From Bacteroidia bacterium (GTDB taxonomy: Bacteria; Bacteroidota; Bacteroidia; Bacteroidales; GCA-2748055): DNA of 6,793 nt. Numbering within the stretch: the first letter of the stretch is position 1; each line of letters begins with the position of its first letter. Position numbers and translations under genes: made by a program. Positions 5,724-6,793 of this stretch are shown here, piece by piece. Under the pieces are notes generated by a model. The model was not told the origin of the DNA. It saw nothing but the letters and a program-made list of their open reading frames with translations, and did not search any database. Location: assembly GCA_004525825.1 (NCBI GenBank), contig SPBY01000155.1, positions 1 through 6,793 on the forward strand. Direction: 5' to 3'.

Positions 5724-6793
5724 ATGAAAAATCTGCCTGTGCTGATGGCATTTTTTGCCATTACTCTTATTAGCTGCCAGGCTCCGGTCCCTTCCGGAGA
5801 ACCGGATCTTCACCAACACATTCGATTCAATCAGGTGGGATATTATCCCACTGCTCTGAAAGAGTTTGTAGTGGCCGATTATGAAGCTGCCACCTTTGTG
5901 ATTCTGGATGAAGAAGGGAAGAAGGCTTTTGATGGAACACTGGTGAACAAAGGAAAATGGGAAGCTTCCGGCGAAACTGTCATGGCTGGAAATTTCTCCG
6001 GATTATCCAAACCCGGCATCTATACCATTCAGCTGAATACAGGAAGGGTTTCGGCCCCCTTCGAAATCAATATGGGAGTATACGGTTCTGCCCTGGATGC
6101 CTCCATCAAGAGTTTCTACTTCCAGCGGGCTTCCATGTCCATCGAAGAACAATTTGGCGGAGAATGGCACAGAGCGTCCGGACATCCCGATGACCAGTGT
6201 CTCTTTCATCCCTCTTCCGGAAAAACTGAAGGTACCCTGTATTCCCCCGGGGGCTGGTACGATGCCGGCGATTATGGCAAATATGTGGTCAATGCAGCCA
6301 TTACTGTCAGTCAGATGTTGAACCTGCTTGAAATGGTCCCGAAAGCCATACCGGGCGATAAACTGAATATCCCGGAAAGCGGCAATGGCATTCCCGATCT
6401 GCTGGATGAGATTCGCTACGAGCTGGACTGGGTGATGACCATGCAGGATGAAGACGGGGGAGTTTTTCATAAGCTGACCGCATTAAATTTTGGCGGATTC
6501 ATCATGCCAGAAGAATATGACCTGGATCGCTACATCATCGGCAAGGGCACATATTCCAGCCTGACTTTCGCCGCAGTGATGGCCCAGGCTTCCAGGATCT
6601 ATGCAGAGACGGATCCCGAATTTGCAGCCACAGCCCTTACTGCTGCTGAGCCTGCCTGGGAATGGGCGGTGGCCCATCCCGAGGTGTATTTCAGGAATCC
6701 TGAAGATGTAGTCACCGGACAGTATGGTGACAATGATTCCAGTGATGATTTCTACTGGGCTGCTGCTGAGCTCCTTATTTCCACTGGAAAAGG
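5724..6793 (+). CDS. Glycoside hydrolase family 9 lipoprotein with N-terminal CelD_N Ig-like domain (3' truncated)
   Basis: The open frame runs from ATG 5724 to the window edge (356 codons) without a stop; the C-terminal part is missing. Residues 1-18 are a lipoprotein signal (core LMAFFAITLISC, lipobox Cys18), so the enzyme is probably envelope-anchored. Residues about 32-116 match the Ig-like CelD_N domain (IRFNQVGYYPTALKEFVVAD). The GH9 (alpha/alpha)6 catalytic domain starts near 120. GGWYDAGDYGKYVV (176-189) carries the DAGD motif; by family knowledge its second Asp, D183, is the catalytic base and D180 assists. Further GH9 signatures are NGIPDLLDEIRYELDW (221-236), MQDEDGGVFHKLT (240-252) and DDFYWAAAELL (341-351). 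The catalytic acid Glu lies past the window. The family is inverting and contains mostly endo-beta-1,4-glucanases, including xyloglucan-active Bacteroidota members; exact specificity cannot be read here. Confidence 0.93.
   Translation, partial: MKNLPVLMAFFAITLISCQAPVPSGEPDLHQHIRFNQVGYYPTALKEFVVADYEAATFVILDEEGKKAFDGTLVNKGKWEASGETVMAGNFSGLSKPGIYTIQLNTGRVSAPFEINMGVYGSALDASIKSFYFQRASMSIEEQFGGEWHRASGHPDDQCLFHPSSGKTEGTLYSPGGWYDAGDYGKYVVNAAITVSQMLNLLEMVPKAIPGDKLNIPESGNGIPDLLDEIRYELDWVMTMQDEDGGVFHKLTALNFGGFIMPEEYDLDRYIIGKGTYSSLTFAAVMAQASRIYAETDPEFAATALTAAEPAWEWAVAHPEVYFRNPEDVVTGQYGDNDSSDDFYWAAAELLISTGK

Noticed and set aside
5957..6470. Short frames on both strands within the GH9 region (5957-6193 +, 6003-6470 -, 6097-6321 +)
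   Set aside because: The GH9 frame is open without interruption from 5724 to the window end and carries all expected signatures, so these are shadows and there is no frameshift.

Overview
The window looks like a chromosomal segment of a free-living or gut member of the Bacteroidota, of intermediate GC content. The support is the gene families (a Bacteroidota-style MacB/FtsX exporter pair, a PqaA-type hydrolase lipoprotein and a GH9 lipoprotein with an Ig-like CelD_N domain), the absence of clear Shine-Dalgarno sites, A-rich translation starts, and two lipoprotein signal peptides ending in a Ser-Cys lipobox. Genus cannot be set from the sequence alone.

Layout. Positions 1-185 are a gene-free leader. 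It holds what looks like a sigma-54 promoter (143-158) with two tandem 17-bp TGTC-N9-GACA dyads (50-66, 73-89) at the distance expected for an NtrC-family activator. It drives an ABC exporter operon on the + strand: an ATPase (186-848) and a two-module FtsX/MacB-like permease (868-3261). Two adjacent hairpins (3284-3317 and 3320-3346) separate this operon from the convergent mechanosensitive channel gene mscL (complement 3372-3788). Next on the minus strand is a small PLDc_N two-helix membrane protein (complement 3971-4186), with a hairpin at its 3' end. Divergent from it, on the + strand, is a lipoprotein of the PhoPQ-activated pathogenicity-related (PqaA) alpha/beta-hydrolase family (4265-5677). 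A GH9 glycoside hydrolase lipoprotein follows 46 bp later (5724 to beyond 6793, cut by the window edge).

How the genes fit together. The first operon is a probable cell-envelope exporter under activator-dependent control. The middle pair are small inner-membrane proteins; MscL is the osmotic safety valve. The last two genes are probably co-transcribed envelope-anchored hydrolases, suggesting beta-glucan or hemicellulose processing. The most interesting items are the putative sigma-54/enhancer architecture and the pairing of a PqaA-type hydrolase of unknown substrate with a GH9 enzyme. I see no mobile elements, CRISPR array, tRNA or rRNA.
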